Below, piece after piece: positions 46,034-55,258 of a DNA stretch of 64,000 bases; position 1 is the first letter of the stretch, and each line of letters starts with the position of its first letter. The notes beneath the pieces are model-generated. The model worked only from the letters and a program-made list of their open reading frames with translations, had not been told where the DNA came from and searched no databases. Position numbers and translations under genes: made by a program. The stretch comes from Marinobacter vinifirmus (lineage in GTDB: Bacteria; Pseudomonadota; Gammaproteobacteria; Pseudomonadales; Oleiphilaceae), in NCBI RefSeq assembly GCF_002258215.1, contig NZ_NEFY01000010.1, forward strand, positions 36,334 to 100,333, written 5' to 3'.

Positions 46034-46522
46034 TTACGGAGTTGCAGGAGCAGTACAGTCGACTGCGGTTACACTTGCAGGACTGTTTGCAGTAGTAGCT
46101 TCGCTATATGTGAAGCGGCAATCAGATCCAGCTACAGAAACAGTTACGCTGTTTGTGCCTGCGGTAAAATTAAAATCATCGCCACTCAACTGAGCTGCCT
46201 CAGCGATTCCGATGTCTGTCAGGCTTTCGTCCGTTGCTTTGCTATTTGCTACCGGATAACCATAAGCCAAGTTAATCGTCGCTCCTTCAACTTGGACGGT
46301 GTCACCACTTCCACCCTTCGCCAACCACGCTGAGTGCGTGATTCCAAGTGCAGACTTTACGGCTCCGTGAGCACCTTCAACTACGGCTTTTCTCGCATCC
46401 CCACCCAAATCCGCAAACCGCGGCAAAGCAAACGCCGCCAGAATGCCCAGAATCACGATCACCATCACCAGCTCGATCAGGGTGAAACCTTTTTCTTTTC
46501 TGTTCGGAATCATGTTTCTCAT
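46034..46522 (-). CDS. mshA: MSHA pilin, MshA-type
   Basis: The likely major pilin, 162 residues. The leader MRNMIPNRKEKG is followed by FTLIELVMVIVILGILAAFA, a type IV pilin helix with Glu5, then LPRFADLGGDARKAVVEGAH. The C-terminal cysteines (DCRF and VDC) would form the D-loop disulfide. AGGAGA precedes the ATG. It is second of two pilins in the operon and has the mshA position just before mshC. MSHA pili serve attachment and surface sensing. Confidence 0.9.
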   Translation of the reverse strand: MRNMIPNRKEKGFTLIELVMVIVILGILAAFALPRFADLGGDARKAVVEGAHGAVKSALGITHSAWLAKGGSGDTVQVEGATINLAYGYPVANSKATDESLTDIGIAEAAQLSGDDFNFTAGTNSVTVSVAGSDCRFTYSEATTANSPASVTAVDCTAPATP

Positions 46523-46547
46523 GGATTATCTCCTTTAGTTCAGTCTA

Positions 46548-47069
46548 TTAATTCACGTTGATGGTCGTTACTTCGCCGGTGCTGGCGTTGTATACAATCT
46601 GTTTCTGGTTGGGGCTTTGCAGGCCATCCAGCAGATAGGTATAGGTACACTCAGTCGCTGTAGCTGCCGCAGAGTAATCAGTGTCTGTTCCGCCGGCCGA
46701 TACGGTAGGTGCGTTAGACTGCATCAGCTCTTCCCAAAGACCTACGCACATAGCAGCGGTGATGTTTGCTGGGTTATTTGCGCCGGAAATAGAAACCGGC
46801 CAGCCATCTTCACTTACATCAATGTTGTCGTTACCGAAGCCCTGCACATCATCTTGCTCACCAGACAAACCATTAGCCACCCACTGAGCCTTTGCCAAGG
46901 CCACACCCGCAGCCATTGCGCCAGCTGTGGCTTTTACGCTAGACACATGCGCCTCTTCCGAAAGCTGCGCAAACCGCGGCAACGCAAACGCTGCCAGAAT
47001 AGCCAGGATGGCGATCACCACCACCAGTTCAATCAGGGTAAAACCTTTGTTCCGTTGCTTAGCGCTCAT
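46548..47069 (-). CDS. mshB: MSHA pilin, MshB-type
   Basis: A type IV pilin of 173 residues. The leader MSAKQRNKG precedes FTLIELVVVIAILAILAAFA and LPRFAQLSEEAHVSSVKATA. Two cysteines (AMCVGLWEE and ECTYTY) suggest a D-loop. GAGGAGA precedes the ATG. It is upstream of the MshA-type pilin and 63 bases after mshF, so it takes the mshB position. The two pilins share their helix and LPRFA region and probably arose by duplication. Confidence 0.87.
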   Translation of the reverse strand: MSAKQRNKGFTLIELVVVIAILAILAAFALPRFAQLSEEAHVSSVKATAGAMAAGVALAKAQWVANGLSGEQDDVQGFGNDNIDVSEDGWPVSISGANNPANITAAMCVGLWEELMQSNAPTVSAGGTDTDYSAAATATECTYTYLLDGLQSPNQKQIVYNASTGEVTTINVN

Positions 47070-47132
47070 TTAATTCTCCTCAGAGTGTTAAAGCTTATTA
47101 GTAATTGTCTCATGTCTCCGTTTGACCATTCC

Positions 47133-47666
47133 CTACTGACTTACGCTTACTTGATGGTCGTCAATTTCCATCAGTTTCAGGCCAGTAGCCCGCTTGTTTT
47201 TGTTATTTCCCTGAGTGGCCGGTACGGCGTAGTCCACCTGTACCTGCCATATAAACGGTGCGCCGGGCTCCCTTCGGCGACCTTCCAGCAGCAGGGGCTG
47301 GCCGGGTTGGTAAACCAGCCATTGCTGCTGCGGGTTGAAGCACCAGCCCCGTTTGTCCAGGGCCAGTTCGTTGCAACTCGTTTCAACTTCCGCCCCTCTG
47401 CCAAAATCCAGCAGGGGCAGCGGGTTCAAGCCGGCCAAGTGTTCCAGGGTTTCACCCCGGGTCAGTATGGCTTCGGCGCCGCGCACTACCAGGGCACTGC
47501 GCACCTGGTTCAGCATCAGCCGGGCGCTTTGCTGTTCGGCCCGGTACTGGGTTTGTTCTATGGCGTCCAGCAAAAACCACATGGCGATGGCTAATACGCC
47601 GAAGGCAACCAGTGCCCGGAAGCGGCGGTGGTTGTCTGCCGCTGTCCGGCCGGCCGGGCCTGCCAA
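47133..47666 (-). CDS. mshF: MSHA biogenesis protein MshF
   Basis: A 177-residue protein with one N-terminal membrane segment (about residues 17-33) and a periplasmic domain with two cysteines (TSCNELALDKRGWCFNP). MshF is a conserved component of MSHA loci with no known activity. It starts at TTG, 3 bases after the mshG stop, and precedes mshB. The assignment rests mainly on position and topology. Confidence 0.8.
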   Translation of the reverse strand: MAGPAGRTAADNHRRFRALVAFGVLAIAMWFLLDAIEQTQYRAEQQSARLMLNQVRSALVVRGAEAILTRGETLEHLAGLNPLPLLDFGRGAEVETSCNELALDKRGWCFNPQQQWLVYQPGQPLLLEGRRREPGAPFIWQVQVDYAVPATQGNNKNKRATGLKLMEIDDHQVSVSQ

Positions 47667-47669
47667 GGC

Positions 47670-48899
47670 TTACCCCCGCCCCATGGCGGCGGACCCCAAA
47701 TCCCATATTGGCAGGAATACGCCGAGCGCCAGAATAAGTACCAATACGCCCATCACCACAATCAATATCGGCTCAATGGATTCCGCCAGCCGCTTCAGGC
47801 CGTAGTCCACGTCTTCGTCGTAGAAATCGGCCACGTTGTTGAGCATGTCGTCTACCGAACCGGTTTCTTCGCCTACCGCAATCATCTGCAGAATCAGCGG
47901 GTTGAACATACCGCTGCTGCGGGCGGTGCGCAGCAGGCTGTCGCCCCGCTCAATGCCCTGGCGCATGTCTTTGAAGTGGCTGGCCAGCCAGGCGTTGTCG
48001 GTGGCGTCGGCCACCACACTCAGGGCGCTGGTTACCGGCATGCCGGCCCGCAGCATGGTGGCGAAGTTGCGGGCGAAGCGGCTCAGGGTAATCAGCTGCA
48101 GCAGCGGGCCGATCACCGGTAATTTCAGTTTGTATCGGTCCCACACCAGCCGGCCTTTTTCTGTTTGCACCCACTGGCGCAGCAAGACGGCGGTGGCCGC
48201 TGTGGCAAACAGCATCACGTACCAGTAGTTCAGCAGGAAGTTGGATGTGCCCACCAGAACCTGGGTGAGCAGCGGCAGGTCTGCCCCCATGCGTTCAAAC
48301 ACGTTGGCAAACTTGGGAATCACCAGGAAGTTCACCACCATCAGGGCCGCCAGCAGGGCCACGATCACAAAGATGGGATAACGCAGGGCCTGTTTTACCC
48401 GGCGCTTGGTGTCCCGCTCCAGTTCCAGGATTTCCGACAGGCGCTTGAAGGCATCGTCCAGCAGGCCGGTGTTTTCGCCTACGTGAATCATGGCCACGAA
48501 CAGGTCAGAGAAAACCTCCGGATGGGCCTGCATGGCGGTGGCCATGGTGGTGCCGCCTTCCAGCCGGTTGCACACATCTTCCAGCACCTCTGCCAAGGCC
48601 GGTGAGCGGGTGGTTTCCGCCAGCCCGCGCAGGGTACGGATTAACGGAATGCCGGCCTTGGTGAGTGCGTGCATTTGCCGACAGAACACGATCAGTTCAT
48701 CCAGGGTGACCTTGTCGGCAAAGATGTTCAGGTTCAGTTTGCCAAGGGATGCGCCCTTCTTTTCCTGCTGTTCCCGGATAGCCAGCGGGGTAATACCGCG
48801 GCGCATGAGTTCGCTGGCCGCGGCCTCGGCACTGGCGGCGGTGAGCAAACCCTGCTGGACAGCGCCACGGCTGTCTTTGCCCCGGTAACTGAACTGCAT
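47670..48899 (-). CDS. mshG: MSHA inner membrane platform protein MshG
   Basis: A GspF/PilC-type platform protein of 409 residues. Two GspF repeats are visible: VFCRQMHALTKAGIPLIRTL in the first and LSRFARNFATMLRAGMPVTS in the second. There are three membrane segments, at about residues 170-195, 215-240 and 375-400. It couples the ATPase MshE to pilus growth. Its ATG overlaps the mshE stop (TGATG). Confidence 0.94.
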   Translation of the reverse strand: MQFSYRGKDSRGAVQQGLLTAASAEAAASELMRRGITPLAIREQQEKKGASLGKLNLNIFADKVTLDELIVFCRQMHALTKAGIPLIRTLRGLAETTRSPALAEVLEDVCNRLEGGTTMATAMQAHPEVFSDLFVAMIHVGENTGLLDDAFKRLSEILELERDTKRRVKQALRYPIFVIVALLAALMVVNFLVIPKFANVFERMGADLPLLTQVLVGTSNFLLNYWYVMLFATAATAVLLRQWVQTEKGRLVWDRYKLKLPVIGPLLQLITLSRFARNFATMLRAGMPVTSALSVVADATDNAWLASHFKDMRQGIERGDSLLRTARSSGMFNPLILQMIAVGEETGSVDDMLNNVADFYDEDVDYGLKRLAESIEPILIVVMGVLVLILALGVFLPIWDLGSAAMGRG

Positions 48900-50617
48900 C
48901 AGCTGGTTACCTCACTGGTTGCCGCTACCCGGGCAACTTCCTGCAAGGAAGTTACGCCCTGCAAGGCGTAGTCCATGGCACACTGGCCCAGTGGCCGGAA
49001 CAGCGGGCTGCGGCGGGCGGCCCTGGTGAAGTCGCTGACATCCCTACGGCGCAGGGCGTCGAGCATGTCTTCGTCCATTTCGAGCATTTCATAGACGCCC
49101 ACCCGGCCCCGGTAACCGGTGTTGCTGCACTGGTAGCAGCCACGGCCTTTTACGAAGCCAGCTTCCATATCCAGCGGGTCCAGGTCGAACGACTGCAGCC
49201 AGATCTGTTCCTGCTGGCTGGGTTCGTAGGTTTCCTTGCAGTTGTCGCACACCCGGCGCACCAGCCGCTGGGCCACCACGCCCAGCAGGGAGCTGGCTAC
49301 CAGGAAGGGTTCGGCACCCATGTCGATCAGGCGCATGGCGCTGCTGATGGAATCGTTGGTGTGCAGGGTGGACAGCACAAGGTGGCCGGTCATGGCAGCG
49401 CGCAGGCCGATCTCGGCGGTTTCCTGGTCTCGCATTTCGCCAACCAGGATGATGTCCGGGTCCTGGCGCAGGGCAGAGCGCAGGATGCTGGAGAATTCCA
49501 GGCTGATTTTCGGGTTTACCTGCACCTGGGTAATGCGCGGCAGGCGATATTCCACCGGGTCTTCGGCGGTGATGATTTTCACTTCCGCGTTGTTCAGTTC
49601 GCTCAGGGCACCGTACAGGGTGGTGGTCTTACCGCTACCGGTAGGGCCGGTTACCAGCACCAGGCCGTGGGGCTTTTTGATCAGTTTGCGGAAGCGTTCC
49701 AGCAGCTTGGGCGGCATGCCGGTGCTTTCCAGGTTCAGCAGGCCTTCGCTCTGGTCCAGCAAACGCATCACCACCGATTCGCCGTACTGCACCGGCATGG
49801 TGGATACCCGCACATCAATGCTGCGGCCTTTTACCCGCACGTTGAAGCGGCCATCCTGGGGCAGGCGTTTTTCGGAGATATTCAGGCCGGCCATCAGTTT
49901 CAGGCGCAGTACCAGCGCGGCGTTTACGCGCTTTTCTTTCATCACCTGTTCCTGCAACACGCCGTCAATGCGCTGGCGAATGCGCACCACGGTTTCATCC
50001 GGCTCGATGTGGATATCGGAGCTTCGGGCCTGTACCGCGTCTTCAAACAGGGTGCGCAGGAGTTTAACCACCGGTGCATCGGCGCTTTCGGATTCGGCTG
50101 AAAGCGCGGCGAGGTCGAAGGCGTCGTCACCCAGCTCGTCTTCAAGCTCTTCGGCCAGGGAGGCGATTTCATCGGTACGGCGGTATACCAGGTCCAGGGT
50201 GTTCAGCAGTTCGCTTTCGCGCACCACGGCCTGGCGTACCGGCTGTTTCAGTACGCGCACCAGTTCGTCGTAGGCGAAGATATCCAGCGGGTCGGCCATG
50301 CCTACCAACAGTTCGCCACTCTGTTCCGCCAGCACAATGGCGCGGAACCGGCGGGCCATGGCTTCCGGCAGGCGTTTAACGAGCTCGCCGTTAAACTGAT
50401 AGTGGCGCAGTTGCACAAAGGGCACGTTCAGCTGGCGCGACAGGATGTTCAGCAGGGTGTCTTCGTCCAGGTAACCCAGCTCGATCAGGGTACGGCCGAG
50501 CTTTCGGCCGGTGCTTTTCTGCTCACGCAGGGCCACCGACAGCTGTTCTTCGGTAATCACCTCGTTCTGGACCAGCAGGTCACCGATCCGGATTTTCTTT
50601 TTCGGTTCCGTACTCAT
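48899..50617 (-). CDS. mshE: MSHA extension ATPase MshE
   Basis: A GspE/PilB-type motor ATPase of 572 residues. Walker A is GPTGSGKT at residues 324-331, and the tetracysteine zinc site is CDNC with CYQC. The N-terminus carries two MshEN-type c-di-GMP-binding repeats, RIGDLLVQNEVITEEQ near residue 10 and KLGRTLIELGYLDEDT near 39. MshE of Vibrio cholerae is an established c-di-GMP receptor, so pilus extension here is likely c-di-GMP dependent. I chose ATG 50617, which overlaps the mshN stop (ATGA); the open frame to 50764 runs into mshN. Confidence 0.95.
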   Translation of the reverse strand: MSTEPKKKIRIGDLLVQNEVITEEQLSVALREQKSTGRKLGRTLIELGYLDEDTLLNILSRQLNVPFVQLRHYQFNGELVKRLPEAMARRFRAIVLAEQSGELLVGMADPLDIFAYDELVRVLKQPVRQAVVRESELLNTLDLVYRRTDEIASLAEELEDELGDDAFDLAALSAESESADAPVVKLLRTLFEDAVQARSSDIHIEPDETVVRIRQRIDGVLQEQVMKEKRVNAALVLRLKLMAGLNISEKRLPQDGRFNVRVKGRSIDVRVSTMPVQYGESVVMRLLDQSEGLLNLESTGMPPKLLERFRKLIKKPHGLVLVTGPTGSGKTTTLYGALSELNNAEVKIITAEDPVEYRLPRITQVQVNPKISLEFSSILRSALRQDPDIILVGEMRDQETAEIGLRAAMTGHLVLSTLHTNDSISSAMRLIDMGAEPFLVASSLLGVVAQRLVRRVCDNCKETYEPSQQEQIWLQSFDLDPLDMEAGFVKGRGCYQCSNTGYRGRVGVYEMLEMDEDMLDALRRRDVSDFTRAARRSPLFRPLGQCAMDYALQGVTSLQEVARVAATSEVTS

Positions 50618-51693
50618 GATCCCGCCTGTAATGCATTCAGTCGCTGCCGGGCGTAGTCCGCCAGCGAGGGCGACAGGCCCGGCAAGGTTGCCGCCTGTGC
50701 ATAGGCCTGCACCGCACTGCGGGTGCGGCCGCCGGTTTCCAGTGCAATGGCCAGGCCCAGCCACCAGGCGCCACGGCTGTCGTCGTAGGCAATCAGTTCA
50801 GACCAGTGGCCGGCAGACTCTTCCGCCTCGCCCGCTTGCTGTAACAAGGTGGCTAACGTCACCCGGTATTCAATGCCGTCGGCAACCGGTGGTACACGGC
50901 TTTGCAGAGTGGCCACGGCTGTATCCAGGTTCCCCTGCTCCAGCAAGGCCCTTGCCCGCAGCAGGCGCAGGCCTGCGTATTCGCCTGCCAAACTTTGCGG
51001 CAACCATTCCAGCGCTCGGCCAGCCATACCCTGCACCAGCATTTCCCGGGCGAAGATTTCCCGGCTGTTGGGCGCCGGCTGGCTTTCCGTCACCCTTGTG
51101 AGCATGTTTTCTGCGGCCACGTTGTCGCCACTGGCCAGCAGCCGTTGCAGCTCACGGCTGGTGCGCAGGTCGATGGCTTGCGGGGTTTCCCGGGACTGTT
51201 TTACCTGAGCGACCGGGGCCGGCTTTTCAGCTGCAACTTCGACCTCTTGTTGTGGCTCTGGCCGAACCTCCGGTTGGGGTTCTGCCTGCGGTGCCGGAGC
51301 GGCGGCTACCGGTTCCGGCTGTTTCGGGGCCTCGGCAATCTTCAGCGCAGGCTCCGGTTTAGACGCTTCTACGGTTACAGGCTCGTCGATTGTTGCCGCC
51401 GGCTCAGGAGCGGCAACCGGCTCCGGCTCTGCCGGTTGGACCGGCTGCGGCTGCACCGGCTCGATTTGCGCCACCGTTTCAGTGGCTTCAACCGCTGGCT
51501 CAGCGGTGTTTTTGGCAAGCAGCCACCAGGCTACGCCGGCCGCCAGCAATGCCAGCACCAGAAGCACAATCAACACCGGCACGGCCCTGGAGCCGCTTGT
51601 AGCCTCTACAGGCTGGCCGGTGTAGGCCGCAGATACCTGCGGTTTGTTCTGGCGCTGTTCGGCCTGGCGCAGGGCGTCGTTCAGAAGGCTCAT
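50614..51693 (-). CDS. mshN: MSHA biogenesis protein MshN (TPR)
   Basis: A 359-residue protein. A short cytoplasmic N-terminus (SLLNDALRQAEQRQ) precedes a membrane segment at about residues 33-52 (VPVLIVLLVLALLAAGVAWW). A long Pro/Glu/Ala-rich linker follows (about 60-170), and then a C-terminal TPR-like domain (about 185-355). MshN is thought to help assemble or stabilise the secretin complex. Its ATG overlaps the mshM stop and its stop overlaps mshE. Confidence 0.88.
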   Translation of the reverse strand: MSLLNDALRQAEQRQNKPQVSAAYTGQPVEATSGSRAVPVLIVLLVLALLAAGVAWWLLAKNTAEPAVEATETVAQIEPVQPQPVQPAEPEPVAAPEPAATIDEPVTVEASKPEPALKIAEAPKQPEPVAAAPAPQAEPQPEVRPEPQQEVEVAAEKPAPVAQVKQSRETPQAIDLRTSRELQRLLASGDNVAAENMLTRVTESQPAPNSREIFAREMLVQGMAGRALEWLPQSLAGEYAGLRLLRARALLEQGNLDTAVATLQSRVPPVADGIEYRVTLATLLQQAGEAEESAGHWSELIAYDDSRGAWWLGLAIALETGGRTRSAVQAYAQAATLPGLSPSLADYARQRLNALQAGS

Positions 51694-52529
51694 AACCAGC
51701 CCCCCAGCCAGCCCACGGCACGGGCACTTTCGGTGTCCCGAACCGCCTGCAATACGTGTTTGCGGGCAACCTGCCGGTCACCTTGTCCCCAGGCTGCCAG
51801 CAGGGCTTTATGGGCGAGGATGTTCACCAGCCGAGGAATGCCGCCAGAGGCCCGCCAAAGTACTTTCAACGCGCCGGCGGTGAATAGGTCTGCACCGTTA
51901 TGGCCGGCCTGGGCCAGACGGTGGCGCAGGTACTGGCCAACGGCGTCACGGCTCAGGGGTTGCAGGCGGGTCTGGAAGGTGATGCGCTGGCGCAGCTGGC
52001 GCAGGCTGTCTTTGGCCAGCATGGTATCCAGTTCCGGCTGACCGAACAGTACCACCTGCAGCAGCCGGGTACTTTCGGTTTCCAGGTTGGTCAGCAGGCG
52101 CAGGGCTTCAATGGTGGCCTCAGGCATGGCCTGGGCTTCATCAATCACCAATACCGCCGGCCGTTGTTCCATCGCCAGTTCAATCAGGCGCTGGTTCAGG
52201 GCTTTCAGGACCTGGTGCATATTGGCGCACCGGCTGACATCCACGCCCAGCTCTTCCGCCACCGCTTCGTACAGGGTTTCCGGGGGCAGGCCCGGATTGG
52301 GCACGTAGGCGGTGCAGGCGTCTTTATCCAGTTCGTTCAGCAACAGGCGGCACAGGAGGGTTTTGCCGGTACCCACTTCGCCGGTCACTTTGATAAAGCC
52401 CTCGCGCTCCCGCAGGGCCACCAGCAGCAACTCCAGAGCTTCGGAATGGCTGGGCGCCCGCAGGAAATAGCGGGTGTTGGGCGTCAATGCAAACGGTGCT
52501 TCCTGCAGTCCGAAATGGCTCTGGTACAT
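51690..52529 (-). CDS. mshM: MSHA biogenesis protein MshM (ExeA-like ATPase)
   Basis: A 279-residue AAA ATPase related to ExeA/GspA. MYQSHFGLQEAPFALTPNTR is the typical N-terminus, GEVGTGKTLLCRLLL the Walker A and VLVIDEAQAMPEA the Walker B. There is no peptidoglycan-binding domain. It probably helps secretin assembly with MshN and MshL. Its start overlaps the mshL stop (TGATG). Confidence 0.92.
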   Translation of the reverse strand: MYQSHFGLQEAPFALTPNTRYFLRAPSHSEALELLLVALREREGFIKVTGEVGTGKTLLCRLLLNELDKDACTAYVPNPGLPPETLYEAVAEELGVDVSRCANMHQVLKALNQRLIELAMEQRPAVLVIDEAQAMPEATIEALRLLTNLETESTRLLQVVLFGQPELDTMLAKDSLRQLRQRITFQTRLQPLSRDAVGQYLRHRLAQAGHNGADLFTAGALKVLWRASGGIPRLVNILAHKALLAAWGQGDRQVARKHVLQAVRDTESARAVGWLGGWL

Positions 52530-54250
52530 CAGCGCGGAGCACCCTCGGGTTGCGGCTTCACAGATTCAGACGATTCCAGCAACTCCCGCAGCACGTTCAT
52601 GCGTTCCCGGCTGGCCCTCACATCCGCCTGCATCTGGCTGGCGTTGGCCACCACCGGGCGCAGCAGGATCACCAGCTCGCTCTTGCGGGATTCAAACCGG
52701 CGCTGTTTGAACAGCTCGCCTAGCAGCGGGATTTCACTGAAGAAAGGCACGGCAGCGTTGTCGTCTTCGCTGGAGCTCTGGATCAGGCCGCCGATCACGA
52801 CAATCTGGCCACTCTCGGCGCGTATGACGCTATCGGTTTCCCGCACGGTACTGCGGGCCAGCGGCAGGGTGACATCCCGCTCACCAATGGTGATGATTTT
52901 TTCCTGGTCCGCCACTTCGCTGACCGACGGGTGTACATGCAGGGTAATGGCGCCGTCTTCAGAGATCTGCGGGGTAACGTCCAGGGAGATACCGGAGAAG
53001 AACGGCGTCAGTTCCACCGAGGTGGAAGTGCTGTCGGTGGCGGTAACGGCCGAGTTGTTGTCGTCGAAATCAATGTCGGTCACGAAGAACTCGTCGGTAC
53101 CGACCTTGATCACGGCTTTCTGGTTGTTGATGGTGGAAATGCGGGGGCTGGACAGGATTTGCACGTTGCCCTGCTGGCCCAGCAGTTCGATAACCGCGTT
53201 GAAACTACCCTCACGGATGGTGGCAGAAAACAGGCCACCGATATCAGTCGTGCGTATGGCCTGGCCTGCTACGCTTTCAAAGGTGAACTCTGCCGGCAAG
53301 CCATCGCTCGCGGTCACAGAAGACGCGCTCTGAATGTCAGACCAGTTGATACCCTGCTGGTAACCCTCGTTCAGGCCAACCTCAAGAATCTTGGCCTCCA
53401 GCACCACCTGGCGCTGCATAATCAACTCCGTGCGGCGCAGATAGTCTTCCACCATGCGCAGGTCTTCAGAGCCGGCGCGCACCATCACCAGGCCGGCACC
53501 GGGGTTTACCACCACCTGGCCACCGTCCCGGCCAACGATCATGGCCAGCGCATTCTGGATATCCTGCCAGAAGTCGGATTCGGTCTGGGTGGAAATGGTG
53601 GTGCCCACCAGGTTACGGGTTTCGCCGGAACTGCTGTTGTCACTGGAGCCGCTGTCGTTATTGCTGCGGGCACTGCTGACCTGGCCGGAGCTGACCCGGG
53701 TTTCCGAGCCGCCCTTGCGCTTGAAATGCAGGTAGTCGATCGGGAACAGGCGGGTCTGGACTTCATCCGCCGCTACCCGGAACAGGCGGCCATTGCGGGT
53801 AATGTCCAGGCCGTAGAGGTCTGCGGCAATGTCCATCACTTCCGGCACGGTGACATCACCCAAACGCAGGCTGATGCTTGCGGTAACACCGGGATGAACC
53901 ACTACGTTGTAGCGGGTGCCCTCCACCAGCGCCGCAAAGAAACTGGCGGCGGGAATGCCGGATGCGTCTACATCAAAGCGTTCGTCCTGCTGCTGGCTGC
54001 TGCTCAGGGGTGGCAGCAGCTGGCTGCTGATGTCGGCGGGCAATGCGCCCGGCGCAGTGCCAACCTGGCCAGCACCCGCACCTTGCTGTTCGGCCCGGGC
54101 CAGTGTGCTGTCAATCTCGCCGGCCACTTCGGTAGAGGTGGCGGCGGACGTGCGCATCAGCGGGTTATTGCTGCAGGCGGCCAGCGTAAGCGCCAGCATG
54201 GCTGCAGCTATGGGTCTGATCGTGGTCATTGTCATCCGGTTGCCTGTCAT
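52529..54250 (-). CDS. mshL: MSHA secretin MshL
   Basis: The outer membrane secretin channel of the pilus, 573 residues. A lipoprotein signal ends in the lipobox LTLAAC. A secretin N-terminal domain (about residues 100-180) includes LRLGDVTVPEVMDI, followed by a Ser/Asn-rich linker (SSARSNNDSGSSDNSSSG) and the C-terminal secretin domain with VVLEAKILEVGLNEGYQQGI and IVVIGGLIQSSSEDDN. The ATG overlaps the mshK stop (ATGA); an ATG five codons later is an alternative. Confidence 0.95.
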   Translation of the reverse strand: MTGNRMTMTTIRPIAAAMLALTLAACSNNPLMRTSAATSTEVAGEIDSTLARAEQQGAGAGQVGTAPGALPADISSQLLPPLSSSQQQDERFDVDASGIPAASFFAALVEGTRYNVVVHPGVTASISLRLGDVTVPEVMDIAADLYGLDITRNGRLFRVAADEVQTRLFPIDYLHFKRKGGSETRVSSGQVSSARSNNDSGSSDNSSSGETRNLVGTTISTQTESDFWQDIQNALAMIVGRDGGQVVVNPGAGLVMVRAGSEDLRMVEDYLRRTELIMQRQVVLEAKILEVGLNEGYQQGINWSDIQSASSVTASDGLPAEFTFESVAGQAIRTTDIGGLFSATIREGSFNAVIELLGQQGNVQILSSPRISTINNQKAVIKVGTDEFFVTDIDFDDNNSAVTATDSTSTSVELTPFFSGISLDVTPQISEDGAITLHVHPSVSEVADQEKIITIGERDVTLPLARSTVRETDSVIRAESGQIVVIGGLIQSSSEDDNAAVPFFSEIPLLGELFKQRRFESRKSELVILLRPVVANASQMQADVRASRERMNVLRELLESSESVKPQPEGAPR

Positions 54251-54573
54251 TGGGTTATCCGCACCTGCGGCAGCGTTGGCGGATACAGCACTCTGGGCTG
54301 GCCCCTGTCGGTTACTTCTACCTTGTCGCGGTGAATCCGGCGAACCCGGATACCATCGTGGTCATCACCTTCCCGCAGGGCTACGCCGTTAATCACCGCC
54401 ACACGACGCTGGCTGCCAAGCAGGATAGAGCCCAGCTCGATATCCCTTGGCGCTACGTTCTGTACCGACGCCGGGCGGGCATCGGGGGGCCGGGTCGGGT
54501 CTTGCAGGGCATGGGCCCCGGCACTTGCAAACAGGGCCAGCACCATCGCCAGCCCGAAAATTGCTGATCTCAT
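54247..54573 (-). CDS. mshK: MSHA biogenesis protein MshK
   Basis: A small exported protein of 108 residues with a signal peptide (ends AGAHA). QDPTRPPDARP and a compact GspC/PilP-like domain with LGSQRRVAVINGVALREGD follow. It probably links the inner membrane complex to the secretin, as PilP does. It begins one base after the mshJ stop and overlaps mshL. Confidence 0.85.
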   Translation of the reverse strand: MRSAIFGLAMVLALFASAGAHALQDPTRPPDARPASVQNVAPRDIELGSILLGSQRRVAVINGVALREGDDHDGIRVRRIHRDKVEVTDRGQPRVLYPPTLPQVRITQ

Positions 54574-54574
54574 C

Positions 54575-55258
54575 TCACACTCCCAGCCAGGCGGCTTCCA
54601 GGCTCAGGGTTCTTACCCGGATACGGGCCTCACCCTTGGGCCAGCTGCCGGCGTCATAAATCAGCTGCAGCCAGCCGATGCGGTCGTCCATAGACTCCAG
54701 CCGCTCAAGGTAGTTCAATACGTTCAGGTAGCCGCCTGAGATTGTCAGTTCCACATCGTGGGCATACAGCAAAGGCTCAGGCGCCCTGGCCTCGCCGTCA
54801 CCTGGCGCAGCGCCCTGCTCCCCGTATACCGGCTGCGGCGCCAGCAGGCTCAGGGATTCCAGCGTCAGCCCCTGCTGGGCTGCCAGCATGTTCCGCAGCA
54901 ATGCCACCATATCCCGGGGCGCAATCAGCTGGCCGGTGGTTTCGGTAATCTGCTGGTCCAGTCGCTCAAGGCGGTTTTGCCGGGCGGCCAGGCGCTCCCG
55001 CAGTTCTGCGGACGGGTCACGCTCCAGTTGACTGCTGAGGGTTTGCTGCTGGCTGAGCAGGTTGTCCCGGTTAGCAGAGAGGGTCTGGATACGATTGTTC
55101 AGCTGCTGCTTCTGCGCTTCTACCGGAGCCACAAACAGCTCCCAGCCAAGCACCAGCACCAGTACGCACAGGGTTACCGCAATCAGCCCCCGTTCGCGAA
55201 CCGGGCGTTCGTTGTACCAGGCTGCGCCCGCAGCCAACTGTTCGGAGAGCTTACTCAC
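54575..55258 (-). CDS. mshJ: MSHA biogenesis protein MshJ (PilO-like)
   Basis: A 227-residue inner membrane protein with one membrane segment (about residues 24-44) and a coiled coil (QKQQLNNRIQTLSANRDNLL onward), followed by a PilO/GspM-type ferredoxin-like domain. The GTG start overlaps the end of the PilN-like gene by 8 bases. It belongs to the alignment subcomplex with MshI and the PilN-like protein. Confidence 0.87.
   Translation of the reverse strand: MSKLSEQLAAGAAWYNERPVRERGLIAVTLCVLVLVLGWELFVAPVEAQKQQLNNRIQTLSANRDNLLSQQQTLSSQLERDPSAELRERLAARQNRLERLDQQITETTGQLIAPRDMVALLRNMLAAQQGLTLESLSLLAPQPVYGEQGAAPGDGEARAPEPLLYAHDVELTISGGYLNVLNYLERLESMDDRIGWLQLIYDAGSWPKGEARIRVRTLSLEAAWLGV

Noticed and set aside
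46617..47594. Plus-strand open frame over mshB and mshF
   Set aside because: It is antisense to two pilus genes in an unbroken operon and has no recognisable domain.
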